Shown here: positions 33,253 to 41,359 of the stretch, one piece after another
How positions within the stretch are numbered: the stretch's first letter is position 1
Layout: each line of letters opens with the position of its first letter
NCBI RefSeq assembly: GCF_004345245.1
Contig: NZ_SLUQ01000008.1
Coordinates: 248,001 to 312,000 of the forward strand
Length of the DNA stretch: 64,000 bases
DNA from: Rhizobium sp. BK251
GTDB taxonomy: Bacteria; Pseudomonadota; Alphaproteobacteria; Rhizobiales; Rhizobiaceae
Direction of reading: 5' to 3'
Made by a program: the position numbers and the translations under genes
The notes under the pieces: generated by a model
What the model saw: only the letters and a program-made list of their open reading frames with translations
What the model was told of the DNA's origin: nothing
Database searches by the model: none

Positions 33253-34344
33253 TCAGGCCTGGAGACGTTGGCCTTCTCCGGCTTCCGCCTCTGCCCGTTC
33301 GCGCCTGTTGTACTGGATGGACGACCAGAGCGAGATACCGATCAGCGCCGCGCCGCCGAGGCCGGTGATGACCTCGGGGATATGCACCAGGGTCTGCACG
33401 TACATGATGACCGACAGGATCAGGATCGCGTAGAACGCGCCGTGCTCCAGGTAGCGGTATTCGGCGAGCGTTCCCTTCTCCACCAGCATGATCGTCATCG
33501 AACGCACGTACATGGCACCGATGCCGAGGCCGATGGCGATGATGAACAGGTTCTGGGTGAGCGCGAAGGCGCCGATCACGCCGTCGAACGAGAAGCTGGC
33601 GTCCAGCACTTCCAGATAGATGAAGGCGCCGAGGCCACCTTTCGCCGCGGCACTCATCGTCTGTTGCGAGGCGTCGAGCAGGCCGCCCACGACTTCCACA
33701 GCGAGGAAGGTCAGGAGACCGTAGATCGCGCTGTAGACGAAGGTGGTCGCCTCCTCGCCCTCGAGCAGCTCGGCGAAGCCGAGAATGAGCAGGAGGACAA
33801 AGGCGATTTCGATGCCCTTGATCGTCGCAAAGCGCGACATGTGCTTCTCGAGGAAGACGATCCAGTGGATGTCCTTCTCCTGGTTGAAGAAGTAGGTGAG
33901 GCCGACCATCATCAGGAAGGTACCGCCGAAGGCAGCGATCGGCAGATGCGCATCATTCATGATGCGGGCATATTCGTCCGGTTCACGGGCGGCGAGCACG
34001 AGCGCTTCCCAGGGGCCGATCTGCGCCGCGATGGCGACAATCGCGAGCGGGAAGACGATACGCATGCCGAATACGGCGATGATGATACCCCAGGTCAGGA
34101 AGCGGTGCTGCCAGACGGGCGTCATCTCCTTGAGCTTGTTGGCATTGACGATGGCGTTGTCGAAGGAGAGCGAAATCTCCAGCACGGCAAGCACCGTGCA
34201 GATGAAGAAGACGGTCGCCATTCCGCCGATGGTACCCGTCGTCTGCCAGCCCAGCAGCGCGCCGAGCAACAGGCCGACACCGGTCACGATGAAGGCCCAG
34301 GTGAAATATCCAAGACTGGTTTTGTGAGAGGCTGGCTGGCTCAT
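33253..34344 (-). CDS. DUF475 / TerC-like integral membrane protein
   Basis: 363 residues with nine or so transmembrane segments and the DUF475 signature, related to TerC: LAVLEISLSFDNAIVNANKL near residue 55 and LEVLDASFSFDGVIGAFALT near residue 230, each with an acidic pair in the membrane (SFDNA and SFDGV) that is thought to bind a divalent metal. TerC-related proteins have been linked to manganese export and to loading of exported enzymes; the role of DUF475 is not established. The ATG at 34344 overlaps the stop of a 35-codon upstream ORF by ATGA. The leader carries a strong inverted repeat. Confidence 0.85.
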   Translation of the reverse strand: MSQPASHKTSLGYFTWAFIVTGVGLLLGALLGWQTTGTIGGMATVFFICTVLAVLEISLSFDNAIVNANKLKEMTPVWQHRFLTWGIIIAVFGMRIVFPLAIVAIAAQIGPWEALVLAAREPDEYARIMNDAHLPIAAFGGTFLMMVGLTYFFNQEKDIHWIVFLEKHMSRFATIKGIEIAFVLLLILGFAELLEGEEATTFVYSAIYGLLTFLAVEVVGGLLDASQQTMSAAAKGGLGAFIYLEVLDASFSFDGVIGAFALTQNLFIIAIGLGIGAMYVRSMTIMLVEKGTLAEYRYLEHGAFYAILILSVIMYVQTLVHIPEVITGLGGAALIGISLWSSIQYNRRERAEAEAGEGQRLQA

Positions 34345-34448
34345 GGGCGCACCTCGTGCGGCAGAGCCAGAACATATGTCGAGTTATGGGTGAAAGAATG
34401 CGGCATACCACAACGGGCATGCGGGCAAGGCATGGTCAGCTTTTTCAT
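34341..34448 (-). CDS. Possible leader peptide of the DUF475 gene
   Basis: 35 residues beginning MKKLTMPCPHARCGMPHSFT, rich in Cys and His at the N-terminus, with a stop codon that overlaps the DUF475 start (ATGA). Its ribosome-binding site is weak. The coupling and Cys/His content would suit a metal-responsive leader, but no homologue is known to me and chance cannot be excluded. Confidence 0.35.
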   Translation of the reverse strand: MKKLTMPCPHARCGMPHSFTHNSTYVLALPHEVRP

Positions 34449-34479
34449 AAGAAAGAGTCCGCCGGCTGGTTTCGCAGGC

Positions 34480-34533
34480 GGTACCGACATCGCGAGAGCG
34501 CCGTTTATACTCTCGCCAGAGGGGCCCGGCACC
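34480..34533 (-). promoter_or_regulatory. Structured inverted repeat in the DUF475 leader
   Basis: Two nested stems: an outer GGTGCCG/CGGTACC pair (34527-34533 with 34480-34486) and an inner perfect GCGAGAG/CTCTCGC pair (34510-34516 with 34492-34498) around an AT-rich loop. It lies about 135 nt upstream of the DUF475 start. A TTGACA on the minus strand at 34555-34560 could be the -35 box; if so, the repeat sits at or just after the transcription start and could be an operator instead of an RNA element. It does not show the yybP-ykoY manganese riboswitch consensus. Confidence 0.45.
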
Positions 34534-34717
34534 AAAGTTCCTTCCAACACCCGATGTCAAGGGTGCGGAACACCCCAGTAGTTAATCAACTTCGCGGCGT
34601 CGTCAAGAGGCGGCCCCGATCCGAGCACCCGGAAATTTGCCGGAACAAAAGCTTGGCCCCGGGGGTTAGTATCTTCTGGAGGCGAGTGCCTTCAGCCGAG
34701 AAAGAAGGAGATGGCCG

Positions 34718-34975
34718 ATGGCGCAAACCACACCCCATGCACCGGACAAGCGGACCGAGATGGCAAGACGGATGAAGAAGGCACGCAGCAATTCCCTGCG
34801 CAATGCCCAGGTCATGCCGCCGCATAATGTCGATCTCACGCTCCCGCCGGCGGTGCATGAAGACCTTCACGTGCCGGCTCATGTCGGCGGCAGCGACTTG
34901 TCGAAAGGCGGCCCCGAGGCCTCGTCCGGTAAGGTGGCGACAAAGCCTGTCGCAAAACCGGTTCGCGGAAGCTGA
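34718..34975 (+). CDS. Small hypothetical protein
   Basis: 85 residues, hydrophilic and basic, starting MAQTTPHAPDKRTEMARRMK. The N-terminal half is Arg/Lys-rich and helix-prone (MARRMKKARSNSLRNAQ); the C-terminal half is low-complexity (SKGGPEASSGKVATKPVAKP). A good AAGGAG lies 9 bp before the ATG. No domain recognised. It is divergent from the DUF475 gene. Confidence 0.5.
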   Translation: MAQTTPHAPDKRTEMARRMKKARSNSLRNAQVMPPHNVDLTLPPAVHEDLHVPAHVGGSDLSKGGPEASSGKVATKPVAKPVRGS

Positions 34976-35203
34976 GCATCAGCCAACGAGTTGAAATGAA
35001 GCCGACAACGATCGATCCGAAAGTGCTTGCGCGTCACGAGAACGAGTGACGTGCCATAAGGCAAGCGGCAGACCAAGCCGAATTCACCGACATGGCCGAT
35101 GCAACTGACCGGGGAGCCCGCGGCTATTGCCCGTCGCGGACCACCGAGGCCGGTGCCGGTCGGTCAGAAGGTGCCAGATGAATCCGAAGGCTAATCCCAG
35201 GAA

Positions 35204-35734
35204 TCAGCCTTCTTCCTTTTCATGGCTCTGCTTTTCGTCGTCGCCGTTGCGTCCGGCGAGAAGCCGGTCTTCCAGCCTGCCGAAGGCAAAGAGCACGAGG
35301 ACCGCCGAAACCGTCGCGAAAACGGCAATCGGCCAGTAGCCGAAGCCCATGGCGAGCCCGATCGCGCCCGAGAGCCACATTCCGGCGCCGGTCGTCAGGC
35401 CCTTAACCTCGCCCTTTGCAAAGACAATCATGCCCGCCGCGAGAAAGGCGACACCCGCCGTCACCGCCTCGATGACGCGCAGCGGATCTATGCGGACCTG
35501 CTGGTCGTTGGCAAAGCCCGACATGTGCACGGCTTCGATCGAGATGATGCCGAAGAGGGCGGCGGCGAGGCAGACGAGAATGTGGGTGCGAAAGCCGGCT
35601 GCTCGATTGCGCGCCTCGCGTTCAAGGCCGATCAGGCCTCCGAGCACGACCGCGCCGACCAGCCGCGCGAATATGACCGGGTAGTGAATCCGGGACTCGG
35701 GAAACATATCGGCAAGAATCAGGTCCATGGACAT
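35204..35734 (-). CDS. MgtC/SapB-family membrane protein
   Basis: About 176 residues. Four or five transmembrane segments, with the MgtC signature FARLVGAVVLGGLIGLEREA, RNRAAGFRTHILVCLAAALF, then VTAGVAFLAAGMIVFAKGEV and GLTTGAGMWLSGAIGLAMGFG. The protein lacks the long cytoplasmic ACT-like domain of Salmonella MgtC. Members act in magnesium-limited growth by modulating the F-type ATPase or transporters. Start choice is uncertain: the ATG at 35734 or 35728 is likely because the frame upstream lacks family similarity. The C-terminus is charged (NGDDEKQSHEKEEG). Confidence 0.82.
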   Translation of the reverse strand: MSMDLILADMFPESRIHYPVIFARLVGAVVLGGLIGLEREARNRAAGFRTHILVCLAAALFGIISIEAVHMSGFANDQQVRIDPLRVIEAVTAGVAFLAAGMIVFAKGEVKGLTTGAGMWLSGAIGLAMGFGYWPIAVFATVSAVLVLFAFGRLEDRLLAGRNGDDEKQSHEKEEG

Positions 35735-35879
35735 TCTCGATTGCTGGATGGTGCGCATCGCCGCCGAAGTCATTAACGCGCGGGCGGGTGGTTGGTTCTC
35801 CGGCCGCCACCGGCCAGTCTCCTTTGTTCTTTTGAAGTTCCGTCTCTGAGGCTAGAATTCGCAGCTGGGGGAGGATGAC

Positions 35880-37613
35880 ATGGCTGGCGAAAGGACAGAG
35901 CGACGGCTGGCAGCGATCATGGCCCTCGATATCGTCGGCTATTCGCGCCTGATGGAGGCGGATGAGGCCGGGACGCTTGATGCCATGCGAAGCCTGTCTT
36001 CCTCGCTCATCGAGCCCGCGGTTGCCGCCCACGGCGGACGCATCGTGAAGGAGATGGGAGACGGTAGTCTCGTCGTCTTCAGCTCTGCGGTCGACGCGGT
36101 CGCCTGTGCGATCGCGATCCAGAACGGCGTCGACGCGAGCCAACAGGAGGCTCCGCTCGAATGCCGGATACTCTATCGCATCGGGATAAACCTTGCCGAT
36201 GTCGTCGTGGTCGGTGCCGATCTCTATGGTGACGGCGTCAATGTGGCCGCACGGCTGGAAGGAGCGGCCCGGCCCGGTGGAATATGCATTTCCGATATCG
36301 TGCGCAGTCAGCTTGCCGGCAAGGACAGCGTGGCCTTCGAGGAAGGCGGTGAACTCCGCCTGAAGAACATCGCGCGGCCGGTGCGCGTCTGGCACTGGAG
36401 TGCGGCAGCGGCAAGGATCACCGCGCAGAGGGCCAATAGCGAGCGTCCGTCCGTTGCCGTCCTCGCCTTCGAAAATCTGTCCGGTCAAGCAGAGGAAGCA
36501 TTCTTCAGTGACGGCATCACGCGCGAAATCATTGCCGGGCTGGCGCGATTTCGCTCTCTCTCCGTCGTGGCGAGCAATTCCTCCTTTGCGCTCAGGGACA
36601 AGCCGCTTTCCGCAAGCGAGCTCGCGCGGCAGCTTGGAGTCTCCTTTGTTCTGGAGGGGAGCGTGCGCCGGGCGGGCGATCGTATCCGTGTGAACGTCCA
36701 GCTCATCGAGGCTGCAAGCAACACGCATGTCTGGGCGGAACGCTACGACCGCGATCTGGCGGATGTCTTTTCCGTACAGGACGACGTGGCGCGCACCATT
36801 GTTGCGACGCTCGCCGGCAGGATCGAAGAAGAGGCGATTCACCAATCGCTGCGCAAGCCGACCGTCAGCCTGGCCGCATACGAATATTACCTGAGGGGCC
36901 TCGGGCATCTGCATGGCTATGAAGATGACGACAATCATCAGGCCTGCGCCATGTTCGAGGCCGCGATAGAGCGCGATCCGCAGTTTGCGCGGGCATATGC
37001 CTACCTTGCGCTCAGCCGCATGGCCGTGCACGGCTATGCCGACGCACCCAGCGAAATCCTGGAAAGCGCCGAACAACTCGCACGAAAGGCAACGATGCTC
37101 GATGAGCAGGAGAGCGTCTGCCATCGCCTGTTGGGGCTGGTCAGCCTCTATCGCCGCAAGTTCGACATGGCAGAGCGCCATCTCCTGCGCGCGCACCAGC
37201 TCAATCCCAATGACGCTCATTGCCTGGTCCAGGTGGCTGCCTTGATGGCGAGGCGCGGAAGAATTGGCGAGGCGGAGACATGGGCTCAAGAGGGGATGCG
37301 TCTGAACCCCTTCCATCCGCCCTGGTATGACGGCCTCCGGTCCACGATCTTCTTTCTTACGGGGCGCTTTGCGGAGGCTGCAGAGGCGCTGGGCGAGATG
37401 CCAAACCCGGGGCCTGTTGTTCACGCGCGTCTTGCCGCCTGCTTCGCCCACCTTGGCCACATGCGCGAGGCAAAGGAGGAAGCGGACAAGGTGCTGAAGG
37501 CGCGCCCCGAGTTCTCCGTCGACGAGTTTCTTTCACGGGTGATAGTGCTGGAGCTTGACGAGCATCGGGAGCTTTTTCGCGAGGGGCTGCTGAAGGCCGG
37601 TCTTCCGCGTTAA
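35880..37613 (+). CDS. Class III adenylate/guanylate cyclase with TolB-like and TPR domains
   Basis: 577 residues. Residues 1-175 form a class III nucleotidyl cyclase domain: ERRLAAIMALDIVGYSRLME with a metal-binding Asp, GDGSLVVFSSAVDAVACA, and LYGDGVNVAARLEGAARPGG with the transition-state Asn/Arg. Residues about 195-310 form a FlgO/TolB-N-like domain (PSVAVLAFENLSGQAEEAFF, VLEGSVRRAGDRIRVNVQLI). The rest is a TPR array (FEAAIERDPQFARAYAYLAL and others). This architecture is greatly expanded in Sinorhizobium, where such proteins form cAMP signalling families. No transmembrane segment is clear. It stands alone, with its own promoter region of about 145 bp. Confidence 0.88.
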   Translation: MAGERTERRLAAIMALDIVGYSRLMEADEAGTLDAMRSLSSSLIEPAVAAHGGRIVKEMGDGSLVVFSSAVDAVACAIAIQNGVDASQQEAPLECRILYRIGINLADVVVVGADLYGDGVNVAARLEGAARPGGICISDIVRSQLAGKDSVAFEEGGELRLKNIARPVRVWHWSAAAARITAQRANSERPSVAVLAFENLSGQAEEAFFSDGITREIIAGLARFRSLSVVASNSSFALRDKPLSASELARQLGVSFVLEGSVRRAGDRIRVNVQLIEAASNTHVWAERYDRDLADVFSVQDDVARTIVATLAGRIEEEAIHQSLRKPTVSLAAYEYYLRGLGHLHGYEDDDNHQACAMFEAAIERDPQFARAYAYLALSRMAVHGYADAPSEILESAEQLARKATMLDEQESVCHRLLGLVSLYRRKFDMAERHLLRAHQLNPNDAHCLVQVAALMARRGRIGEAETWAQEGMRLNPFHPPWYDGLRSTIFFLTGRFAEAAEALGEMPNPGPVVHARLAACFAHLGHMREAKEEADKVLKARPEFSVDEFLSRVIVLELDEHRELFREGLLKAGLPR

Positions 37614-37692
37614 ACTGTGCTGGAATGTGCCAGTCGCCAACCATTCGGTAAGGATTGGGCGGCAATAATCCGCCCGCAACGGGATAGGGCAG

Positions 37693-38451
37693 ATGGGCAA
37701 AGCAGCAACGCGCGGCCGCAGCCGCCGCAAATCGTCAGGCAAATCCAGGGCGCGCAGCGGCGGCAACTTGCTGTCCTGGGCGGCTATCGGTGTCATGGCG
37801 ATCGGTGGCATCGCGCTCTACGACAACTGGAAGAGCGTCGCGCCGATGCTTTCCCGCCATGCCTCCAGCAGCAGCACGGGCGAGGTGGCTGCCGCTAAAG
37901 CCAGGGAGCCGGCACCGAAGCAGGTATCCGCCAGGCAGGCGCCGCCGAAGCAGGTGGCGCTCGCATCACCGCCCCCGCGCCCAGCGACGACCACGGCATC
38001 TGTGCCGAAGCCATCTGTCGCCATTCCTTCCGTGCCGGTCCCGGCCGCCCAGCCCGCGGCAATGCGACCAGCCGCACCTGTCGCAGTCACCGGCGGCGAG
38101 CAGACGGCATCCGCTGCCTTCGGCTTCTGCGGCCAGGGCAAGCACGTCAATTGCGTCGAGGACGGCAATACCTTCTGGTACAAGGGCGAGATGATCCGCA
38201 TCTCGGACGTCAGCAGCCCGGGCGTGGCCGCTCCCCGCTGCGAGGACGAGCGTCGGGTTGGCCTCGCCGCCAAGGTCCGCCTGCTGAAGCTTCTCAATGC
38301 CGGCCCCTTCGTCATCAAGGCATCCGGATCGTCGGAAGGCGGCGACGGCGGCAAGACCCGCCTCGTTCTCAGGAACGGCCGCTCGCTCGGTGCGCAGCTT
38401 GCCAATGAGGGGCTTGCGAGAAAGCCGGACGGCCCGGCCTGGTGCGCCTGA
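37693..38451 (+). CDS. Membrane-anchored SNase-like (thermonuclease-fold) protein, probably inactive
   Basis: 252 residues: a short basic N-terminus, one transmembrane segment (LLSWAAIGVMAIGGIALYD, about 20-38), a Pro/Ala-rich linker to about residue 135, and a C-terminal domain reading NCVEDGNTFWYKGEMIRISD and onwards to LVLRNGRSLGAQLANEGLAR. That is the staphylococcal-nuclease OB-fold pattern, but the usual VVDGDTF is VEDGNTF and the usual D-x-x-x-P-E is DVSSPG, so two catalytic acids are missing. A binding or structural role is therefore more likely than nuclease activity. AGGG precedes the ATG. Confidence 0.72.
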   Translation: MGKAATRGRSRRKSSGKSRARSGGNLLSWAAIGVMAIGGIALYDNWKSVAPMLSRHASSSSTGEVAAAKAREPAPKQVSARQAPPKQVALASPPPRPATTTASVPKPSVAIPSVPVPAAQPAAMRPAAPVAVTGGEQTASAAFGFCGQGKHVNCVEDGNTFWYKGEMIRISDVSSPGVAAPRCEDERRVGLAAKVRLLKLLNAGPFVIKASGSSEGGDGGKTRLVLRNGRSLGAQLANEGLARKPDGPAWCA

Positions 38452-38481
38452 GCTAGGTGCCCGGCCGGCATCCCCTCTGGA

Positions 38482-38580
38482 TCAAGGTCCGGTAGGTCGG
38501 CCAGAGCGCTCCAGCCATGCCTTGGCCTCGCCCTGGGAAAGTTCCGTGTGGTGACGCGGAATCGGAGCCGCCTCGTTCAT
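38482..38580 (-). CDS. Possible 32-residue small protein
   Basis: MNEAAPIPRHHTELSQGEAK and on to SGRPTGP, with a protein-like composition and a weak AAGG 4 bp upstream. It lies 45 bp downstream of the first CBS-BON gene on the same strand. It could be a short tail gene of that unit or a chance frame. Confidence 0.25.
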   Translation of the reverse strand: MNEAAPIPRHHTELSQGEAKAWLERSGRPTGP

Positions 38581-38625
38581 GCCTTCAGATCGGATGTATG
38601 TCCGGCAGCGTGGCCTTGGTCCTGA

Positions 38626-39309
38626 TCAAGCGTCCTGGCCGGCTGCGCGGGACGGTACGCGCAGCTTGTCGACGTAGCCCGCGACGCCGCAAACACCTTC
38701 CACCAGCACCTTAACCGCCTTGCGTTGCAGCTCGGTTTCGACTTCGCCCTCGACCAGAACCTGGGCGTTGCCGACGCTCACCTCGATATTTTCGCGACCA
38801 AGGCCGAGATCGGCGTGCAGGCGGGTGATGATGGCGAGCCGCACGGCGTCGTCACCCCTGGCGACGGCTTCCTGCGTCGCCTCCGACATTGCCCGCAGCA
38901 CGTCGCGGCGGCTGACGATGCCGACAAGGCGGCCGTTCTGAAGGATCGGAATGCGCTTGATCTTCCGCGTTCGCATGGTTTCGGCAAGATCGGCGACCTC
39001 GCTCTGCGGATCGGCTGCGATCACGTTCGGCGACATGACATCGCCGACGGACCAGCCGTTGCTCTGGATATAGCGTTCGAGATCGGCCTCGGTGGGTATC
39101 TTGCTCTCAGCCTGCGAGCACGGCGCACTCCTGATCTCGCGACGGGCCATGAGATCGCCCTCTGTCAACATGCCGCACACCCGACCGGTATCGTCCACGA
39201 CCGGCATGCCGCTGATGTCCTTCGCCAGCATCAACCCCATCGCACGCCGGACGTTGGATGCCGGGCTGATGGAGACAACTTCGGTGGTCATGATGTCCTT
39301 GGCTTGCAT
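38626..39309 (-). CDS. CBS-pair plus BON domain protein (copy 1)
   Basis: 227 residues from the ATG at 39309, which has AAAGGAG 9 bp upstream. Two CBS motifs (MQAKDIMTTEVVSISPASNV and VGDVMSPNVIAADPQSEVAD with SRRDVLRAM) form one Bateman module of the type that binds adenine nucleotides. The last 70 residues form a BON domain (DDAVRLAIITRLHADLGLGR, VGNAQVLVEGEVETELQRKA), usually a membrane- or phospholipid-associating fold. A FixK/FNR-type box lies 85 bp upstream, so low oxygen probably induces it. A paralogue follows upstream at 39457-40179. Confidence 0.87.
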   Translation of the reverse strand: MQAKDIMTTEVVSISPASNVRRAMGLMLAKDISGMPVVDDTGRVCGMLTEGDLMARREIRSAPCSQAESKIPTEADLERYIQSNGWSVGDVMSPNVIAADPQSEVADLAETMRTRKIKRIPILQNGRLVGIVSRRDVLRAMSEATQEAVARGDDAVRLAIITRLHADLGLGRENIEVSVGNAQVLVEGEVETELQRKAVKVLVEGVCGVAGYVDKLRVPSRAAGQDA

Positions 39310-39393
39310 GATCTGCTCCTTTCGCCCCTTGCATCGGTCGGCGTCCGGCCTCGCGGCCTGTTGCATTTGTCGCGGATTCTGAGCTCGCCCGCG

Positions 39394-39407
39394 TTGATCC
39401 CCGTCAA
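39394..39407 (-). promoter_or_regulatory. FixK/FNR-type box for CBS-BON copy 1
   Basis: TTGAT-CCCC-GTCAA, one mismatch from TTGAT-N4-ATCAA, centred about 91 bp upstream of the start codon at 39309. Confidence 0.6.
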
Positions 39408-39456
39408 ATCCGGCGCGGATAGCTGCACTTGATTGCCGATTTACTCAGGCTCTCTC

Positions 39457-40179
39457 TCAAGCCTGTCTCGCCTCGGCACCCGGCGGTGGCAGGGCAACAC
39501 CGAAATAGGGATCGATCCAGACGAGCTGGTCGTTGATCGACCTGACGCCCGGGATATTCTCGACGGCGACCCTTGCCGCAAGGCGTTCGCGCTCGTCGAA
39601 GATGGTGCCGGTCAACAGGGCGACGCCGTCGACGACATGGCAATGGATGAAGCCGTTGCGGCTCCAGCTCTGCCGTCCGAGCTCGGCCTCTGCCGTTGCC
39701 TGGATCTGCGCGTCCTCGGCTGTTGCCGGAGCGGCGGAAAGGGCTCGCGAGAGAGCCCGTACCAGATCCGAGCGGGAGATGATGCCGATGATCTGGCCGT
39801 CGGCGACGACGGGCAGGCGCTTGATATCGTATCGCTCCATCAGATGGACCGCATCCGAGACCGTGGCCCCTGGCGGGATCGCGACGGCTGGCGCGCTCAT
39901 CACGTCCTCGACGCGGCGCCCATGGGTGCGGACGTATTCGTCGGCCATTCTGCCGGGGCTCGTCAGCCAATCACGCAGCCAGGAGCGCTCGCGCTCGGTA
40001 TCGAGCTCGGCGCGGCGCAGGAAATCGCTTTCGCTCACAATCCCTGCAAGCGCGCCATTGGCGTTGACGACCGGGAGGCCGCTGATGCCGTGCTCGAGCA
40101 TCAGCCCGGCGGCGTCTGCGACAGAAGAGGAAGCGGTGACGGTTATCGGTGACGGCGACATGATGTCCTTGACGAGCAT
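39457..40179 (-). CDS. CBS-pair plus BON domain protein (copy 2)
   Basis: 240 residues from the ATG at 40179 (GGAGAAG upstream). It has the same layout as its neighbour: CBS1 MLVKDIMSPSPITVTASSSV, CBS2 VEDVMSAPAVAIPPGATVSD with SRSDLVRALSRAL, then a BON domain (SWSRNGFIHCHVVDGVALLT). The two are about half identical by eye, so they arose by tandem duplication. Each has its own FixK-type box. CBS proteins of this kind in rhizobia belong to the low-oxygen regulon and may sense the adenylate energy charge; this is inference from context. Confidence 0.87.
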   Translation of the reverse strand: MLVKDIMSPSPITVTASSSVADAAGLMLEHGISGLPVVNANGALAGIVSESDFLRRAELDTERERSWLRDWLTSPGRMADEYVRTHGRRVEDVMSAPAVAIPPGATVSDAVHLMERYDIKRLPVVADGQIIGIISRSDLVRALSRALSAAPATAEDAQIQATAEAELGRQSWSRNGFIHCHVVDGVALLTGTIFDERERLAARVAVENIPGVRSINDQLVWIDPYFGVALPPPGAEARQA

Positions 40180-40321
40180 TGTCTTCTCCTGGCGGGAAGG
40201 GCGTTCGACCACGGTGAGTGGCCGAGCCCGGAATCGGATGGCGGTTGCCGGAGCAGGATTGCGAGGAAGGTCGCGCCCTGAACGCATGGGAGGGAGCGTA
40301 GCGGCCGCTGCGGGGCGCACC

Positions 40322-40335
40322 TTGATCGACGTCAA
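40322..40335 (-). promoter_or_regulatory. FixK/FNR-type box, CBS-BON copy 2 side
   Basis: TTGAT-CGAC-GTCAA, one mismatch from consensus, 143 bp upstream of the CBS-BON copy 2 start. It lies in the divergent region shared with the universal stress gene. Confidence 0.55.
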
Positions 40336-40368
40336 ACTCGGCGAAGCATCCACCCTGGCGCGCCAATC

Positions 40369-40382
40369 TTGATGCCGATCAA
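40369..40382 (+). promoter_or_regulatory. FixK/FNR box of the universal stress gene
   Basis: TTGAT-GCCG-ATCAA, a perfect match to the FixK/FNR consensus, centred 67 bp before the start codon at 40443. That spacing fits a class II site at -41.5 with a 5' leader of about 26 nt. Confidence 0.75.
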
Positions 40383-40442
40383 AGCACGGCGCTCGCGACG
40401 GGATAAGCTTTCAGCATCCGATAACGAGACGAGGGCAGGACC

Positions 40443-41279
40443 ATGCCATTCAAGACCATATTGAGCATCATCGGCGTCGACCAGGGCGCCGACGATATCC
40501 GTTCGGCCATCGAGCTTTGCCGGCCGGGCGATGCGCATCTTTCCGTACTGGTGGTTTCACTCGCTGCGCCGCCGCCGATCGGCGCTTACGGCGCGGCACT
40601 CTCGACAGGCTGGCTCGAGGAGCGCGAGCGCGACATTGCGAAGGTCGAGGAACAGGCGGCAAAAGTGAAGGTGCTGCTGGAGCCGCAGGGCATCTCCTTC
40701 GACGTCCAGTCTCTCTATACCGAGTTTGGCTGGGCGGATTCACGGATCGGGGAGCGGGCGCGCTACGCGGACCTGGTGCTGATCGGCGGCCGAACGCTCG
40801 CGAACGAATATCTGGCCGCACGAGCGCTGTCGGGGGCGTTGTTCGAGTCGCCCACGCCGGTTCTTGCGACGCCAAAGGGACAGGCAGCGACGCTGCAGCC
40901 GCGCCGCGTTATCGTCGCCTGGGATTCCCGGGACGAGGCAGGCCATGCGATCCGTGCTGCGATGCAATTCCTCAATAAGGCAGAAAGCGTCCATATCGTG
41001 ATGGTCGATCCTGACGCCTCGCCGCGTGTTCATGGCGAGGAGCCGGGCGCGGATATTGCCACCTATCTCGCAAGACATGGCGCAAATGCCATCGTCGAGG
41101 TGATGGCGAGCGGCGGGCGGGCTGTCGACGAGGTCCTGCGCCGCCACGCTTCCGATATCGGTGCCGACATGATCGTCATGGGCGCCTACAGCCATTCGCG
41201 CCTGCGGGAGCGCATCTTCGGCGGGGTTACCCGCTCGATGCTGGAGGAGGCGCGACTGCCACTCTTCCTTGCTCGCTGA
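40443..41279 (+). CDS. Tandem universal stress protein (UspA family)
   Basis: 278 residues with two UspA domains. The second, from about residue 155 (QPRRVIVAWDSRDEAGHAIR), keeps the ATP-binding glycine pattern GAYSHSRLRERIFGGVTRSM; the first (KTILSIIGVDQGADDIRSAI) has GGRTLANEYLAARALSGALF in the matching place and is degenerate. Tandem Usp proteins are typical members of FNR/FixK regulons. The perfect FixK box upstream and the divergent CBS-BON gene support induction under low oxygen. Confidence 0.9.
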   Translation: MPFKTILSIIGVDQGADDIRSAIELCRPGDAHLSVLVVSLAAPPPIGAYGAALSTGWLEERERDIAKVEEQAAKVKVLLEPQGISFDVQSLYTEFGWADSRIGERARYADLVLIGGRTLANEYLAARALSGALFESPTPVLATPKGQAATLQPRRVIVAWDSRDEAGHAIRAAMQFLNKAESVHIVMVDPDASPRVHGEEPGADIATYLARHGANAIVEVMASGGRAVDEVLRRHASDIGADMIVMGAYSHSRLRERIFGGVTRSMLEEARLPLFLAR

Positions 41280-41291
41280 AGGCCGGGCCGT

Positions 41292-41319
41292 GATGCCGCC
41301 GGAGGAGAGCGGCGGCATC
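41292..41319 (+). terminator. Strong hairpin after the usp gene (terminator-like)
   Basis: Perfect 9-bp arms GATGCCGCC and GGCGGCATC with a 10-base loop, 12 bp after the usp stop. There is no T-run, so it may stabilise the 3' end or partly terminate rather than act as a full intrinsic terminator. Confidence 0.45.
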
Positions 41320-41359
41320 CGACATTGCGATGGATGACGCCTTAGAGGAGGACGCGGAG

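Noticed and set aside
34341..34575. yybP-ykoY manganese riboswitch upstream of DUF475
   Set aside because: The conserved loop sequences of that class are not present; only hairpins are seen, so the class cannot be assigned.
35622..37460. Long open frame (612 codons) antisense to the cyclase gene
   Set aside because: Shadow frame with no recognisable domain; the plus-strand cyclase has clear motifs.
38616..38629. TTGGT-CCTG-ATCAA, resembling a FixK box
   Set aside because: It overlaps the 3' end of the CBS-BON copy 1 coding sequence with no start codon placed to use it; taken as chance.
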